NCBI GenBank assembly: GCA_024233085.1
Contig: JACKQC010000003.1
Location: 124,001 to 188,000, forward strand
Origin: Akkermansiaceae bacterium
GTDB taxonomy: Bacteria > Verrucomicrobiota > Verrucomicrobiia > Verrucomicrobiales > DEV007
Direction of reading: 5' to 3'
DNA: 64,000 nucleotides
This document shows, one piece after another, positions 1 to 8,315 of the stretch. The notes beneath the pieces were generated by a model that was not told the origin of the DNA, did no database searches, and worked only from the letters and a program-made list of their open reading frames with translations. Numbering within the stretch: position 1 is the first letter of the stretch; the number at the start of each line of letters is the position of its first letter. The position numbers and the translations under genes were made by a program.

Positions 1-1242
1 GGTCGGCATGAAATCGATGATGTGCCCGACCTGTTCCGACCGGGAACCGGCGGCGATTTTTCCGGGCCAGCGGGCGAGGAAGGGCGTGGAGATGCCGCCC
101 TCATGGGTGTGGGACTTGTAGCGGCGGAAGGGCGTGTTTTGCGCGTAGGCCCAGTTTGGACCGACATGGCTGTAAAACTCCTTCGGCCCCGGCATTTGTT
201 TCGGGTCGTTGCCGCCGGGCGTCTCGGAGCAGCCGCCATTGTCGGCGAGAAACAGGACCAGCGTGTTCTTTTCGATGCCCAACTCGTCGAGCAGCGCGAG
301 AATGCGGCCGATATTCCAGTCCATCCGGTCGATCATGGCCGCGTAGACTTCCATGCGCCGGTTTTGCCACGCCTCGTCGGGGTCCGCCTTGCCGGCGGTC
401 CACGAGGTGTTGTCCGGATTCGGGCCGGGATCGGGAAACTTCGCGGGATCGATGATTCCCATCTCGACCTGGCGCCGGTAGCGCGCCCGCCGCAGCGCGT
501 CCCAGCCGTCGGCGTATTGGCCCTCGTACTTGGCAATGTCCTCGGGGCGGGCGTGGAGCGGATAGTGCGGCGCGGTGTAGGGCACATAATGAAAGAAAGG
601 CGCGCCTTTCGCCGCCTGGGCGCGGATGGTCGCCAGGGCATGGTCGGTGAAGGCGTCCGTCGTGTAGAAGTCGTCGGGAAACTCCGCGATCGTCCGGTCG
701 TCCTCGCCGAATGGCCGGACCCGGCCGCCTTTGAAATCGGGATCGGGCCGCGAGGGGTCGAAGAAATTGCAGCAGCCGTCCCAGAGACCGTAGCTCTTGT
801 CGAATCCGCGGTCGAAGGGCCGGTTCGGCGCCTTGCTTCCGTTGTGCCACTTGCCGCTCAGGCCGGTCTGGTAGCCGGCGCGTTTCAGCGCCTCCCCGAG
901 CGTCAGCGTGTTCGGCGTGAGCAGCTCGAGCCCGCGACCGCCCTTGCGCGGGTAGAGCCCGGTGAGCAGGCTGGCCCGCGTGGTGGTGCACTTTCCGTTG
1001 TTGTAAAACTGCGTGAACCGCATCCCCTCGGCCGCGAGCCGGTCGATGTTCGGCGTGCGGATTTCCCCGCCATAACACCCAAGGTCCGACCACCCCATGT
1101 CGTCGGCCATGATGAGGACAATGTTCGGCCGGGGGGCGCCGGTGTCGGCTTGAAGGCTTTCCGCGAATTGAACACCCGCCAGCGCGAGGCAGGCCGAAAC
1201 CAACCGCGCCCGGGTTGAAAGAAGATGTTGGACAGGGAACAT
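1..1242 (-). CDS. secreted sulfatase, C-terminus beyond window edge
   Basis: Probable exported sulfatase of the alkaline-phosphatase fold, expected to hydrolyse sulfate esters, often on polysaccharides. 414 codons are visible without a stop, so the C-terminus lies outside the window. The ATG at 1242 precedes a basic then hydrophobic stretch (residues 11-30) that looks like a signal peptide. The core starts at PNIVLIMADDMGWSD, with metal-binding Asp47 and Asp48. The formylglycine motif is CTTTR (Cys85 to Arg89), a Thr-substituted form of CxPSR, followed by ASLLTGLYPRKGG. LADNGG further on is the usual second metal site. The substrate cannot be read from sequence. Divergent from the small secreted gene at 1410. 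Confidence 0.9.
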   Translation of the reverse strand, partial: MFPVQHLLSTRARLVSACLALAGVQFAESLQADTGAPRPNIVLIMADDMGWSDLGCYGGEIRTPNIDRLAAEGMRFTQFYNNGKCTTTRASLLTGLYPRKGGRGLELLTPNTLTLGEALKRAGYQTGLSGKWHNGSKAPNRPFDRGFDKSYGLWDGCCNFFDPSRPDPDFKGGRVRPFGEDDRTIAEFPDDFYTTDAFTDHALATIRAQAAKGAPFFHYVPYTAPHYPLHARPEDIAKYEGQYADGWDALRRARYRRQVEMGIIDPAKFPDPGPNPDNTSWTAGKADPDEAWQNRRMEVYAAMIDRMDWNIGRILALLDELGIEKNTLVLFLADNGGCSETPGGNDPKQMPGPKEFYSHVGPNWAYAQNTPFRRYKSHTHEGGISTPFLARWPGKIAAGSRSEQVGHIIDFMPT

Positions 1243-1409
1243 GGAAGATGGATTTCGATGGTAAGCGTGGCGATCCTACCAGAATCCCCGATGCGATCGA
1301 AAAGGAAAATGGCGCGATCGACCGGATGCGAAGTCGAAGGGCGGATCGATCCGGCGGCCGACCGGAATTCGCGATTGTCGAGCCCGGTTCGATCGGGCAC
1401 ACTGACGGC

Positions 1410-1916
1410 ATGAAATTCTGGCTCTCCCTTTTCTGTCTCGCGGCCGGGCTGGCGATGGCGACGGCCAATCCGGTGTCCGACAACCCGGTGCTGAAGCTCC
1501 TCGCGGGCGAATGGACCGGCGAAGGCAAGCTCATCGACGCCGACGGCCACGAGCAACCCGTGAAGGAGACATGGACGGGCAAATTCACCGATGGCGGCAA
1601 TTTTGCGATGTCGGGAAACCGCACGCTCGACCAGTTGCTGCACGAGTTTGCCTGGGAATTCTACCCGAACGGCGACCTGATCGAGGGACAGATGAAAATC
1701 TCCGAGCCGCAACTCGACCTTCGTTTCGAGGTGGCCATCTCGGAGGCGGACCGGTCGGTGACGATGAAGGTTCCCACCACGGCCTCGGGCGGGCTGATGA
1801 CCATCGTGAACACCGTTTCCGCGGACGGCAAGTCGATCAGCGGCACGGTCGAGATCAAGGACGACAACGGAGTCGTCACCTCCTCCGGAAAGGTCGAACA
1901 CCGGCGCAAGGAATAG
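1410..1916 (+). CDS. small secreted protein, DUF1579-like beta-barrel candidate
   Basis: A 168-residue protein beginning MKFWLSLFCLAAGLAMATA, a clear signal peptide, so exported. The mature part has LAGEWTGEGK, then alternating strands (TWTGKFTDGGNFAMSG, EFAWEFYPNGDLIEG, LDLRFEVAISE). That pattern resembles DUF1579 or lipocalin-like single-domain beta-barrels. Longer in-frame starts exist from 1215 but would place the signal peptide internally, so the ATG at 1410 is preferred. The function is not known; small-ligand binding is only a guess from the fold pattern. Confidence 0.7.
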   Translation: MKFWLSLFCLAAGLAMATANPVSDNPVLKLLAGEWTGEGKLIDADGHEQPVKETWTGKFTDGGNFAMSGNRTLDQLLHEFAWEFYPNGDLIEGQMKISEPQLDLRFEVAISEADRSVTMKVPTTASGGLMTIVNTVSADGKSISGTVEIKDDNGVVTSSGKVEHRRKE

Positions 1917-1948
1917 GCCGCCCTTCAAGCCGGCGCGACGTTGCCAGC

Positions 1949-1962
1949 CGAGAAATTTCTCG
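1949..1962. repeat. 14-bp perfect palindrome between convergent genes
   Basis: CGAGAAATTTCTCG lies between the end of the secreted protein gene (1916) and the end of the minus-strand gene at 1981. It could fold as a short hairpin, but no T-run follows on either strand, so a terminator role is unproven. Confidence 0.35.
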
Positions 1963-1980
1963 CTTTCAGCCGCCCCGCGA

Positions 1981-2217
1981 TCAGCCGATTCGCTTCAAAA
2001 AGTCGGGAAGCGGATAAGCGCTGACGATTTCCCCGTCCACCTCGCCCCGCAGGGCGATGACATCCACGTCGTTGGTGGTCCGGGCGACAATTTCGGCCGC
2101 CAACAGCGCGGAACCGCCCGAAACCAAAAGATGAATCGGTCTTTCTTTCTCCAAATCAAGGAGTTCTCCGAGAAGATAGAGCGACTCGTCAATCGCGTTT
2201 TGATCGAACCCAGGCAT
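1981..2217 (-). CDS. short nucleotidyltransferase-like protein, probably truncated
   Basis: 78 residues with the core IHLLVSGGSALLAAEIVARTTNDVDVIAL. This resembles the N-terminal nucleotidyltransferase motif (GGxA/S followed by TxDVDV) of DUF6036-type proteins, some of which belong to toxin-antitoxin loci. The family is normally about twice this length; here the frame stops after LPDFLKRIG, so the C-terminal half is missing. There is no HTH partner next to it. A 25-bp palindrome and promoter-like boxes lie directly upstream. It may be a remnant or a functional minimal protein. Confidence 0.6.
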   Translation of the reverse strand: MPGFDQNAIDESLYLLGELLDLEKERPIHLLVSGGSALLAAEIVARTTNDVDVIALRGEVDGEIVSAYPLPDFLKRIG

Positions 2218-2264
2218 TTATGGATGAATACACCACTTGTAACGGATGGTTCAACCATCCGTTA
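2218..2264 (-). promoter_or_regulatory. promoter with overlapping 25-bp palindromic operator
   Basis: On the minus strand TTGAAC (2254-2249) and TATTCA (2230-2225) are spaced by 18 bp, a plausible sigma-70 pair. The -35 box sits inside a perfect palindrome at 2240-2264 (12-bp arms around one central base; core AACGGATGG...CCATCCGTT). The -10 box is only about 8 nt from the ATG at 2217, so the transcript would be leaderless or nearly so. A repressor bound to the palindrome would block the promoter. Confidence 0.5.
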
Positions 2265-2351
2265 AGGAAAGTCCGCTCGGTCACCACTCTTTCGAATCCG
2301 GCGGCCAATTCCCCCGCCCAATCGTCCTCTTTCCCTCAGTCGATTCCCGCC

Positions 2352-4703
2352 TCACGAATCCCCGAAACTCAGCAGGCGCTTCGCCTCCTCGAGCAGAAAT
2401 TCCGGGTAGTTGAACGGATCGTAGCTGATGTCCTGCCAGCGGATGCGGCCCTCTCCATCGATCAGAAAGGTGCCGTGCAGGGCCATTTTCTCGAAGTCGT
2501 CGTAGGCGCGGTATTTTTTGAAAATGGCGAGATCCGCGTCCGAGTACAGCGGGAAGGGAAACGGATTGCGGGCCGCCGCGTTTTCGTCGGTCGCGTTGCG
2601 ATAGGTCTCCCGCAGGCCGTCGGGCGTGTCGGTGCTGATGGCGGCCAGCGCGATGCCGGCCTTGGCGAAGGCCTCCTGTGAGGGCGCGAAGTTGTTCAGC
2701 TGCTCCATGCAATGGGTGCAGCCCTTGCCGAGATAGAAGATCACCACCAACGGCCGGCCGCGATGGCTTTCCAGCGAAGTCAGCTTTCCCTCCGCGTCGG
2801 GCAGCTCCCAGGCGGGCGCCTCGGACGGGCTCCAGTGCACCGGCCCGAGCGAATCGAGCGCCGGCCGTTCGCCGAGATCGTCGGGCTTCGGCCGCGCCAG
2901 GCGCCAGTCCTCCGGATACCCGAACTCGCCGGCGATCTTCCCGAGCCGGTTCAGCGGCGCGAGATCGGCGTCCGCGTCGGCGGCCACCGTGCGCAGCGCG
3001 TCGAAGGCTTTGCGGGCTTCGTCCTTCTTTCCGGCGGCGTGCAGGATCTCGACCTGCGCGGCCAGCGGAAGCACCTCGCCCGCGCCGGCCTTCACGGCCG
3101 CGCCGGCTTTTTCCTCGGCCTTTTTCAACTCGCCCGCGCGGAGAAAAAGCCGCGCGTGGCGCGCCGGGGCGATGTCTTTCAGCTTGTCGAGCCGCTCGAC
3201 GGCGCCGGCCTGGTCGGGCGGGTCGGCGGCGAGGGCGCGATAGATTTCGACCTCGCGCAGGGCGTTCTCGCGCTCCGAAACCGTCTTGGCGAAGGGCCGG
3301 CCGGCGTCGCCCTTGGCTTTCTTGATTTCGTCTTCCTTTTTGTTTTCCCCCTTTGCCTTCTCCTCGGCTTTGGCGACGGCGGCGTCGCGGCGGGCGACTT
3401 CATCGGTCAGGGCTTTCGAAACGGCGGCGGCGTGTTTTTCCGCGCCGTCCCGGTCGCCGGTCTCGAACCTGGCGATGGCCAGAAACCGGTTCCACTCCCG
3501 CTCCGGGATCGCGGTCGGGTCCGGTCTCAGGTAGTCGGTGCCCTCGGCGAGCCGGATCAGTTCCTCCCACTTTTCGTAATTGATCAGCGTGTCGCGCAGA
3601 CGGACGCGGCCATACTGCCAACTGCCGCCGGCGGGGTTGAACTCCCGCCGGGCGCCGACTTTCTTGAACTTCGCGAGGCGCGGCAGCTCGATCATGTTTT
3701 TCGCCAGGGCCTCGGCGGCCCCGGCTTTTCCCAGGAAATTGAGATTCCGGATCAGCCACTCGTTGTTGTGCGCGAAATTGTGGATCTGATCGGGAATCAC
3801 GCGGAAACGCATCATGTGGGCGTGGTCGACCCGCGCCGAGGCTTCCTGCTGCCAGACGGCGTCGGCGTAGCGGTGCAGTTTCGAGTAGGTGTGCCCCGGC
3901 ATGTGCCACATGTGGGCGATCCCCGGCGCGGCGGGACCGCACATCGCGGCCGCGCCGAGCGCGTTGGCCGGCTTCACGCTGTCCCACAGGTGGATTCGGT
4001 AGTGGTTGGCGGGGTGATCGGGGTCCTCGGCGAGAATGTTGCCGAGCAGCAGATTCGCCGCGTAGGGGCTTTCGATTTTCACGCCCTTTCCGTTGGCATA
4101 GTACAGGTGTTTGGCCAGAAAGGCGCGCGTTTCGAGATCCTTCGGAAAAAGGTCCGCGATGTCCTCCAGCGCGCGGGTCAGCCGGCGCAGGCGCTCCTGC
4201 GCGTTGCCGCCTTCGTCCTCGAAATAGCGTCCGTAGGCCTCGATGAAGAGCCGTTCGCGCTCGCTCGCCCGGTCCTTGCGCTTCACGGCCTCCTCCGCGA
4301 ATCCCTTGGCGCGCTTGGCGTTGTTCAGGTTCGCCATGGCCATGCCCCAGTAAGCCATCGCGCAGTCGGGATCGATCGCCGCGACCTGGCGAAAACTCCT
4401 TTCCGCCTCAAAATCCCAGAACCCGTGCAACTGGCCGATGCCCTGTTCGAAAAATCGCCGAGCCTCCGCCGATTCCGTCGTCACCTCGAAATGCACGTCG
4501 CCCGTGCCCGGGATCAGGACCGCCGCCTGGCGGGGACCGTCGTTGAAAACTTCGCCGTGAAACGAGTGGCCTTCGGCCGGATCGTCGGTCGCCGGTTCGG
4601 CCGCTTCCTGAGCCGCGAGCGGTGTTCCGGGGAGCAGAAAGGCGGCCGCCCCCAGCGAAACGACGCCTTTCGAAAGGACAGAGAGCAAACAGGGTTGGGT
4701 CAT
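2352..4703 (-). CDS. exported TPR-like protein with C-terminal peroxiredoxin/thioredoxin domain
   Basis: 783 residues. The N-terminus has a hydrophobic signal segment ending near LAAQEA. A long helical region follows with TPR-like features (RRFFEQGIGQLHGFWDFEAERSFRQVAAIDPDCAMAYW is spread over residues about 80-120), plus a Lys/Glu-rich helix near 440-480. The last 150 residues form an AhpC/TSA domain with CTHC at about 662-665, which could be a redox-active pair. Family members of this layout are common in PVC bacteria but lack an assigned role; thiol redox chemistry in the envelope is inferred. The ATG at 4703 lies inside a copy of the CAACCCTGTT repeat, so the first residues (MTQPC) are repeat-derived. 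Confidence 0.75.
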   Translation of the reverse strand: MTQPCLLSVLSKGVVSLGAAAFLLPGTPLAAQEAAEPATDDPAEGHSFHGEVFNDGPRQAAVLIPGTGDVHFEVTTESAEARRFFEQGIGQLHGFWDFEAERSFRQVAAIDPDCAMAYWGMAMANLNNAKRAKGFAEEAVKRKDRASERERLFIEAYGRYFEDEGGNAQERLRRLTRALEDIADLFPKDLETRAFLAKHLYYANGKGVKIESPYAANLLLGNILAEDPDHPANHYRIHLWDSVKPANALGAAAMCGPAAPGIAHMWHMPGHTYSKLHRYADAVWQQEASARVDHAHMMRFRVIPDQIHNFAHNNEWLIRNLNFLGKAGAAEALAKNMIELPRLAKFKKVGARREFNPAGGSWQYGRVRLRDTLINYEKWEELIRLAEGTDYLRPDPTAIPEREWNRFLAIARFETGDRDGAEKHAAAVSKALTDEVARRDAAVAKAEEKAKGENKKEDEIKKAKGDAGRPFAKTVSERENALREVEIYRALAADPPDQAGAVERLDKLKDIAPARHARLFLRAGELKKAEEKAGAAVKAGAGEVLPLAAQVEILHAAGKKDEARKAFDALRTVAADADADLAPLNRLGKIAGEFGYPEDWRLARPKPDDLGERPALDSLGPVHWSPSEAPAWELPDAEGKLTSLESHRGRPLVVIFYLGKGCTHCMEQLNNFAPSQEAFAKAGIALAAISTDTPDGLRETYRNATDENAAARNPFPFPLYSDADLAIFKKYRAYDDFEKMALHGTFLIDGEGRIRWQDISYDPFNYPEFLLEEAKRLLSFGDS

Positions 4704-4723
4704 CGAGTCAACAGGGTTGGATC
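4688..4723. repeat. CAACAGGG palindromic repeat, locus 1 (tandem form)
   Basis: Two units in the same orientation: AACAGGGTTGGGTC at 4688-4701 and TCAACAGGGTTGGATC at 4708-4723. The unit overlaps the start codon of the minus-strand gene at 4703. The arrangement matches locus 34358-34393, including the flanking GCAAAC. Confidence 0.85.
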
Positions 4724-4791
4724 GGCGGCCACCCTAGCGGTTCGCGAACCGGATGAAAACGCCGAAATCGCGGCGCGGTGTCCGGCCGCGA

Positions 4792-5658
4792 TCACGCCCC
4801 CAGCCATGCCTCGACCGCCTCGATCAGAAGCTCGTTGCCGGGTTCGCGCAGCGTTTCGTGCCGCAGGCCCGGGAGCGGCACGTAGAGCTTGTCGCGCGCC
4901 GGGATTTTCTCGAAGAACGCGTGGGAAAAGGCCGGCGGACAGATGCCATCCTCGAGTCCCTGGGTGATGAGGACGCGGACCGGATCGCCCAGCGGCGGGG
5001 CCGCGTCGGCGAGGCGGTCGCCGGCCGCCAGCAGTTCGGCGCCCATGGAGACGCTGATGAAATGGTGGCAGAGATCGTAGTCGCCGGCCGCCTTCGCTTT
5101 CGCCGCGTCGACATGGCGGCACTTGGCGGGCCGCACGCCGGTGTCGAGGATGGCTTCGGGAAACCAGCGCGCCACGAGTCGCGCCCCCGCGATTTTCAGC
5201 CAATGCTGGCCGTGGCGGGGCCGCAGCAGCGGGGAACTGAGCCAGACCCGATCGAACAGGGTTGAGTCCCCGACCATACCCTGTTGGGTCAGGAATCGCA
5301 GCGCCAGCAGCCCGCCGGTCGAGTGGGCGTAGAGACCGAGGGGCAGGTCCTCGCCGACCGCGTCCTTGAGCCACGCCAGCGCCTCGCCGACGAGGTCGAG
5401 CAGGCCGGCGACGCCTCCCGCCACCTGGCCGCGCCGCCCCTCGGAAAAGCCGTGCCCGGGCCAGTCGACTCCGGCGGCCACCCAGCCCTGGCCACAGAAC
5501 ATCTCCGCCGCCACGACGTGACAGCCGAGGTGATCGCCCCACCCGTGGAGCATCAGCATGCCGCCACGGACTTCGCCGGCGCGCGGCGAGAATTTCCGGC
5601 GAAAAATCCGGCGTCCGCCCGCGGCGGCGGATGGGTAAAGTTCGCCCGACTCGTGCAT
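4792..5658 (-). CDS. alpha/beta hydrolase, monoacylglycerol-lipase-like
   Basis: 288 residues from the ATG at 5658; an upstream in-frame ATG at 5712 would add 18 residues that look non-conserved. It has GGMLMLHGWGDH (oxyanion region), AGVDWPGHGFSEG, and the nucleophile elbow AHSTGG, a variant of GxSxG with Ala first. The acid and base are likely in LITQGLEDGICPP and GLRHETLREP. No signal peptide is seen, so a cytoplasmic esterase or lipase is likely. A palindromic repeat (5245-5290) lies within the gene and encodes TQQGMVGDSTLFDRV soon after the nucleophile elbow, replacing or extending a loop. Confidence 0.85.
   Translation of the reverse strand: MHESGELYPSAAAGGRRIFRRKFSPRAGEVRGGMLMLHGWGDHLGCHVVAAEMFCGQGWVAAGVDWPGHGFSEGRRGQVAGGVAGLLDLVGEALAWLKDAVGEDLPLGLYAHSTGGLLALRFLTQQGMVGDSTLFDRVWLSSPLLRPRHGQHWLKIAGARLVARWFPEAILDTGVRPAKCRHVDAAKAKAAGDYDLCHHFISVSMGAELLAAGDRLADAAPPLGDPVRVLITQGLEDGICPPAFSHAFFEKIPARDKLYVPLPGLRHETLREPGNELLIEAVEAWLGA
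5245..5290. repeat. CAACAGGG palindromic repeat, locus 2 (inside hydrolase gene)
   Basis: Two facing units, read on the minus strand as GACCCAACAGGGTATGGTC and GACTCAACCCTGTTCGATC. The reading frame is kept and gives TQQGMVGDSTLF. The same frame is used by the copy at 40149-40184. Confidence 0.85.
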
Positions 5659-5803
5659 GGAGAGGCCGTAATCTGCGCGGCGGGCGGGGCCGAGGCAAGG
5701 GCGGGTCCGCACAAAACGGTTGCGAACCGCGCGCGGAACGATTTATTTCGCGCTCCGTTCGCTTCGGCGAATCGCGGGCGCGCCACGCGTTCGCGAACAT
5801 CAT

Positions 5804-5878
5804 GCGCGGTTAGCTCAGGGGTAGAGCACCACCTTGACACGGTGGGGGTCACTGGTTCAAATCCAGTATCGCGCACCA
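5804..5878 (+). tRNA. tRNA-Val(GAC)
   Basis: Cloverleaf: acceptor GCGCGGT pairs with ATCGCGC, D-stem GCTC/GAGC, anticodon stem CCACC/GGTGG around loop TTGACAC, T-arm ACTGG-TTCAAAT-CCAGT. The anticodon GAC reads valine codons. The 3' CCA is encoded. It stands alone between the hydrolase and the glycosyltransferase-like gene. Confidence 0.97.
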
Positions 5879-5931
5879 CTTTTCGCCGCCGCCTCCCTCC
5901 CCGCCTCGCGCGGCGGCCTGTCCTCGCCCCG

Positions 5932-7005
5932 ATGAGCCAATCCCCCACGCCGGTCCGACTGGCGGTTCTCAATCCCGGAGGCCGGGATCCTTTTGTCGAC
6001 TACGCCGATGGCCCGGGAGTCATCACGCCCGGTGTGCATGCTCCCATCAATTTCCACGCCTACGCGGCGGCGACCCGGGGCGCGTTTTTCGACTCCACCG
6101 AGGCGGTGCTGAAGGCGGGGCCGCGTTTCACCGCCGTGCTGGTGCTCATCCGCCGCCGGGTCTGGATCTCGCTCCAGGCGGTCCGGCGCCTGAAGGCCGC
6201 GGGACACACCGTCCTGGTGGCCTGGAAGGAGTGTGGCCCCTACCAGATCACCGAGCAGCTCCGCTCCTCGCGTGTGCTGGAGAGCTACCAGGAAATCCTC
6301 AGCCTCGCCGACGGCATCCTGTCGCCCACGGTGGCTCCGCCGCCGCGCTGGGGCTGGATGACGGCGGGGGATTTCGACCGCAAGTGCCGTTTCATCCCCA
6401 CGCCCTACCCGATCGAGTTCCCGGACTGGGATTTCTCGGTGCCCGTCGCGGAGCGGCACGGCATTCTGGTCGGGACGCGCGAGTTTTCCGTGCCGACGCG
6501 CAATCACCTCCGCGCCCTGGCGATGGTGGCCTCGCTGTCCGACCGGCTGAAGACGCGCGTCACCGTCATCAACGGCGGAAAGTCGCGCGACCGCCGCATC
6601 CTGAGCCAGTTGGAGGAGTCGTTCCCCGAGGGAAGCATCGACATCGTCGAGCGTCCCCTGCCCTACGCGGATTATCTGCGGCTCATGGCGCGGCATCGCC
6701 TGGTTTTTCAGCTCGACCGGAGTTCGGTGCCGGGCCAGGTGGCCGGCGACGCCCTGCTGTGCCGGGTCCTGTGCGCGGGGGGAAATTCCGCGATGGAAAA
6801 AATCGCCTTTCCGGATTTCTCCGACGATGGGTCGGGGGATCTCGACGTCGTGCGGGACCGGATCGCGGCGGTCTTCGCGGATGAGTCGGCCTACGCGGCC
6901 GAGGTGGAGGCGTCCCAGCGCCTGGCGCGGGAAAAAGCGGGCTACGAGCCGGTGGCGCGCGCGCTGGCGGATTTCGTCGCGGCGGTGTCGGGGACGGCGG
7001 TCTGA
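5932..7005 (+). CDS. glycosyltransferase-like protein (GT-B type, tentative)
   Basis: 357 residues from ATG 5932, chosen because upstream in-frame sequence runs through the tRNA. There is no signal peptide. The C-terminal half (ILVGTREFSVPTRNHLRALAM, then VFQLDRSSVPGQVAGDALLCRVLCAGG, then an E in AMEKIAFPDF) has the layout of a family 1/4 GT-B nucleotide-binding domain: strand, helix, then a conserved donor-site loop. The N-terminal half (FTAVLVLIRRRVWISLQAVRRLKAAGHTVLVAW) looks like a Rossmann-type half. Donor and acceptor are unknown, and no neighbouring glycan genes help. Confidence 0.55.
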   Translation: MSQSPTPVRLAVLNPGGRDPFVDYADGPGVITPGVHAPINFHAYAAATRGAFFDSTEAVLKAGPRFTAVLVLIRRRVWISLQAVRRLKAAGHTVLVAWKECGPYQITEQLRSSRVLESYQEILSLADGILSPTVAPPPRWGWMTAGDFDRKCRFIPTPYPIEFPDWDFSVPVAERHGILVGTREFSVPTRNHLRALAMVASLSDRLKTRVTVINGGKSRDRRILSQLEESFPEGSIDIVERPLPYADYLRLMARHRLVFQLDRSSVPGQVAGDALLCRVLCAGGNSAMEKIAFPDFSDDGSGDLDVVRDRIAAVFADESAYAAEVEASQRLAREKAGYEPVARALADFVAAVSGTAV

Positions 7006-7011
7006 CGGTCG

Positions 7012-7345
7012 CTCCCGAAATCGGGAGACAGCTTCCGCCCGGGAAGAAGGTCGTTCAAAAATCGGGAGGTCTTTCCGGCCCGGGAAGGAGGTACCCCCAA
7101 AAATTGGCGACGACTTTCCGCTCAAGCCGGAAGTCACCGCGCAAATTCGGAAGGGCTTTCCGCCCGGGCGGAAGGTCGTTCAAAAATCGGGAGGTCTTTC
7201 CGGCCCGGGAAGGAGGTACCCCCAAAAATTGGCGACGACTTTCCGCTCAAGCCGGAAGTCACCGCGCAAATTCGGAAGGGCTTTCCGCCCGGGAAGAAGG
7301 TCGTTCAAAAATCGGGAGGTCTTTCCGGCCCGGGAAGGAGGCCGT
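7012..7345. repeat. tandem hairpin repeat array, 125-bp higher-order unit
   Basis: The intergenic stretch between two convergent genes is filled with about eight degenerate 42-bp units. Each has a dyad such as CTTTCCGCCCGGGCGGAAGG followed by a spacer containing CAAAAATCGG or a variant. Three units make a 125-bp higher-order repeat: TCGTTCAAAAATCGGGAGGT recurs at about 7051, 7176 and 7301. The spacers repeat too, so this is not a CRISPR. No ORF here looks real. Confidence 0.85.
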
Positions 7346-7394
7346 TTCCGCTTTTGGCGCCTTCCGTTTTCCTGGGAGGGCGAGCGCGATGGAA

Positions 7395-8252
7395 TCAGCG
7401 GATCGGCTCCTCGACGCCGGCCGGCGGCGGGCCGCCATCGTCCATCCCCTCCAGACCCGGGGCGAGCGCGGCCATGATCACCGCCATGTAGAGGGTCATC
7501 ACGATCACGGAGACCACCGACACGATGAGGCCGATGAGCAGGGTGATGCCTTTGAGTTTGAAGTAGAAATTCAGCCGGTAGAGGGCCTCGCCAAGTTCGT
7601 CGGCCGATCCCGTGCTCTCGGCCAGATCGGCGGCGGTGACGCATTTCAGGAGCGTGACGCCCAGCCAGATGGGCAGCCAGCCGACCAGCGCGTAGATGAC
7701 GGAAAGGCACAGGAGGGAGCCGCCAATGATGGACATGATTCCCACAAACTTGAGCCAGCCGCGGTTGGCCGTGATGTAGGAGGCCATGTCCTTGACGGTC
7801 TCGCGGGTCTCCAACTGGGGCGTGTCGCGCAGGGAACCGACCGCGCGCGACACGGTGGGCCGGGACAGGGGCCGCGCCGGCGCCTCCTCCATCGGGACCG
7901 GTTCGTCGCGCGGCGGCTCCGCCGGGGGAAGCGGGGCGGGCTTTTCCTCCTCCTGCATGGCCGCGGCGAACATGGCGGAATGCTTTGGCGGCACGGGCAC
8001 GGGCACGAAATCCGTCGCCTCCGCCGGCGTTTCGCCCGTCTCGGCGGCGGGTTCGGGAGCGGCTGGAGCTTCCTCCTTGTCTTCACCGGAAAACCAGGCC
8101 GGAAACAGCTCGCGCGCCGGTTGCCACTCGGCCATCGTCTCGTTCCAGAGCTGGGTGCCGCCGGAGATTTTTCCGTCGGCGACGAAATCGCCCAGCGCCT
8201 CCGCCTCGAAGGCGGTCTGGTTGCCTTCGGCATCGATGTAGAACCACTCCAT
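7395..8252 (-). CDS. GYF_2 domain membrane protein (DUF5362-like C-terminus)
   Basis: 285 residues. Residues 1-50 (MEWFYIDAEGNQTAFEAEAL...TQLWNETMAEWQPARELF) form a GYF_2 domain, common in PVC and Bacteroidota membrane proteins and thought to bind peptides. Residues 55-150 are a Pro/Glu/Ala-rich linker. The rest has membrane segments near 165-205 (GIMSIIGGSLLCLSVIYALVG and the following helix) and 235-270, resembling DUF5362. The function is unknown; likely an inner-membrane adaptor. The gene is 63 bp downstream of ispH on the same strand. Confidence 0.75.
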   Translation of the reverse strand: MEWFYIDAEGNQTAFEAEALGDFVADGKISGGTQLWNETMAEWQPARELFPAWFSGEDKEEAPAAPEPAAETGETPAEATDFVPVPVPPKHSAMFAAAMQEEEKPAPLPPAEPPRDEPVPMEEAPARPLSRPTVSRAVGSLRDTPQLETRETVKDMASYITANRGWLKFVGIMSIIGGSLLCLSVIYALVGWLPIWLGVTLLKCVTAADLAESTGSADELGEALYRLNFYFKLKGITLLIGLIVSVVSVIVMTLYMAVIMAALAPGLEGMDDGGPPPAGVEEPIR

Positions 8253-8315
8253 GATGACTCCAAGTTAACCCCGCTGCCAAAAAGTCTTGTCGAAAAACGA
8301 AATATTTTGGGGCGG

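Noticed and set aside
7012..7345. CRISPR array
   Set aside because: The hairpin spacing is suggestive, but the would-be spacers are repeated variants of one sequence and no cas genes are present.
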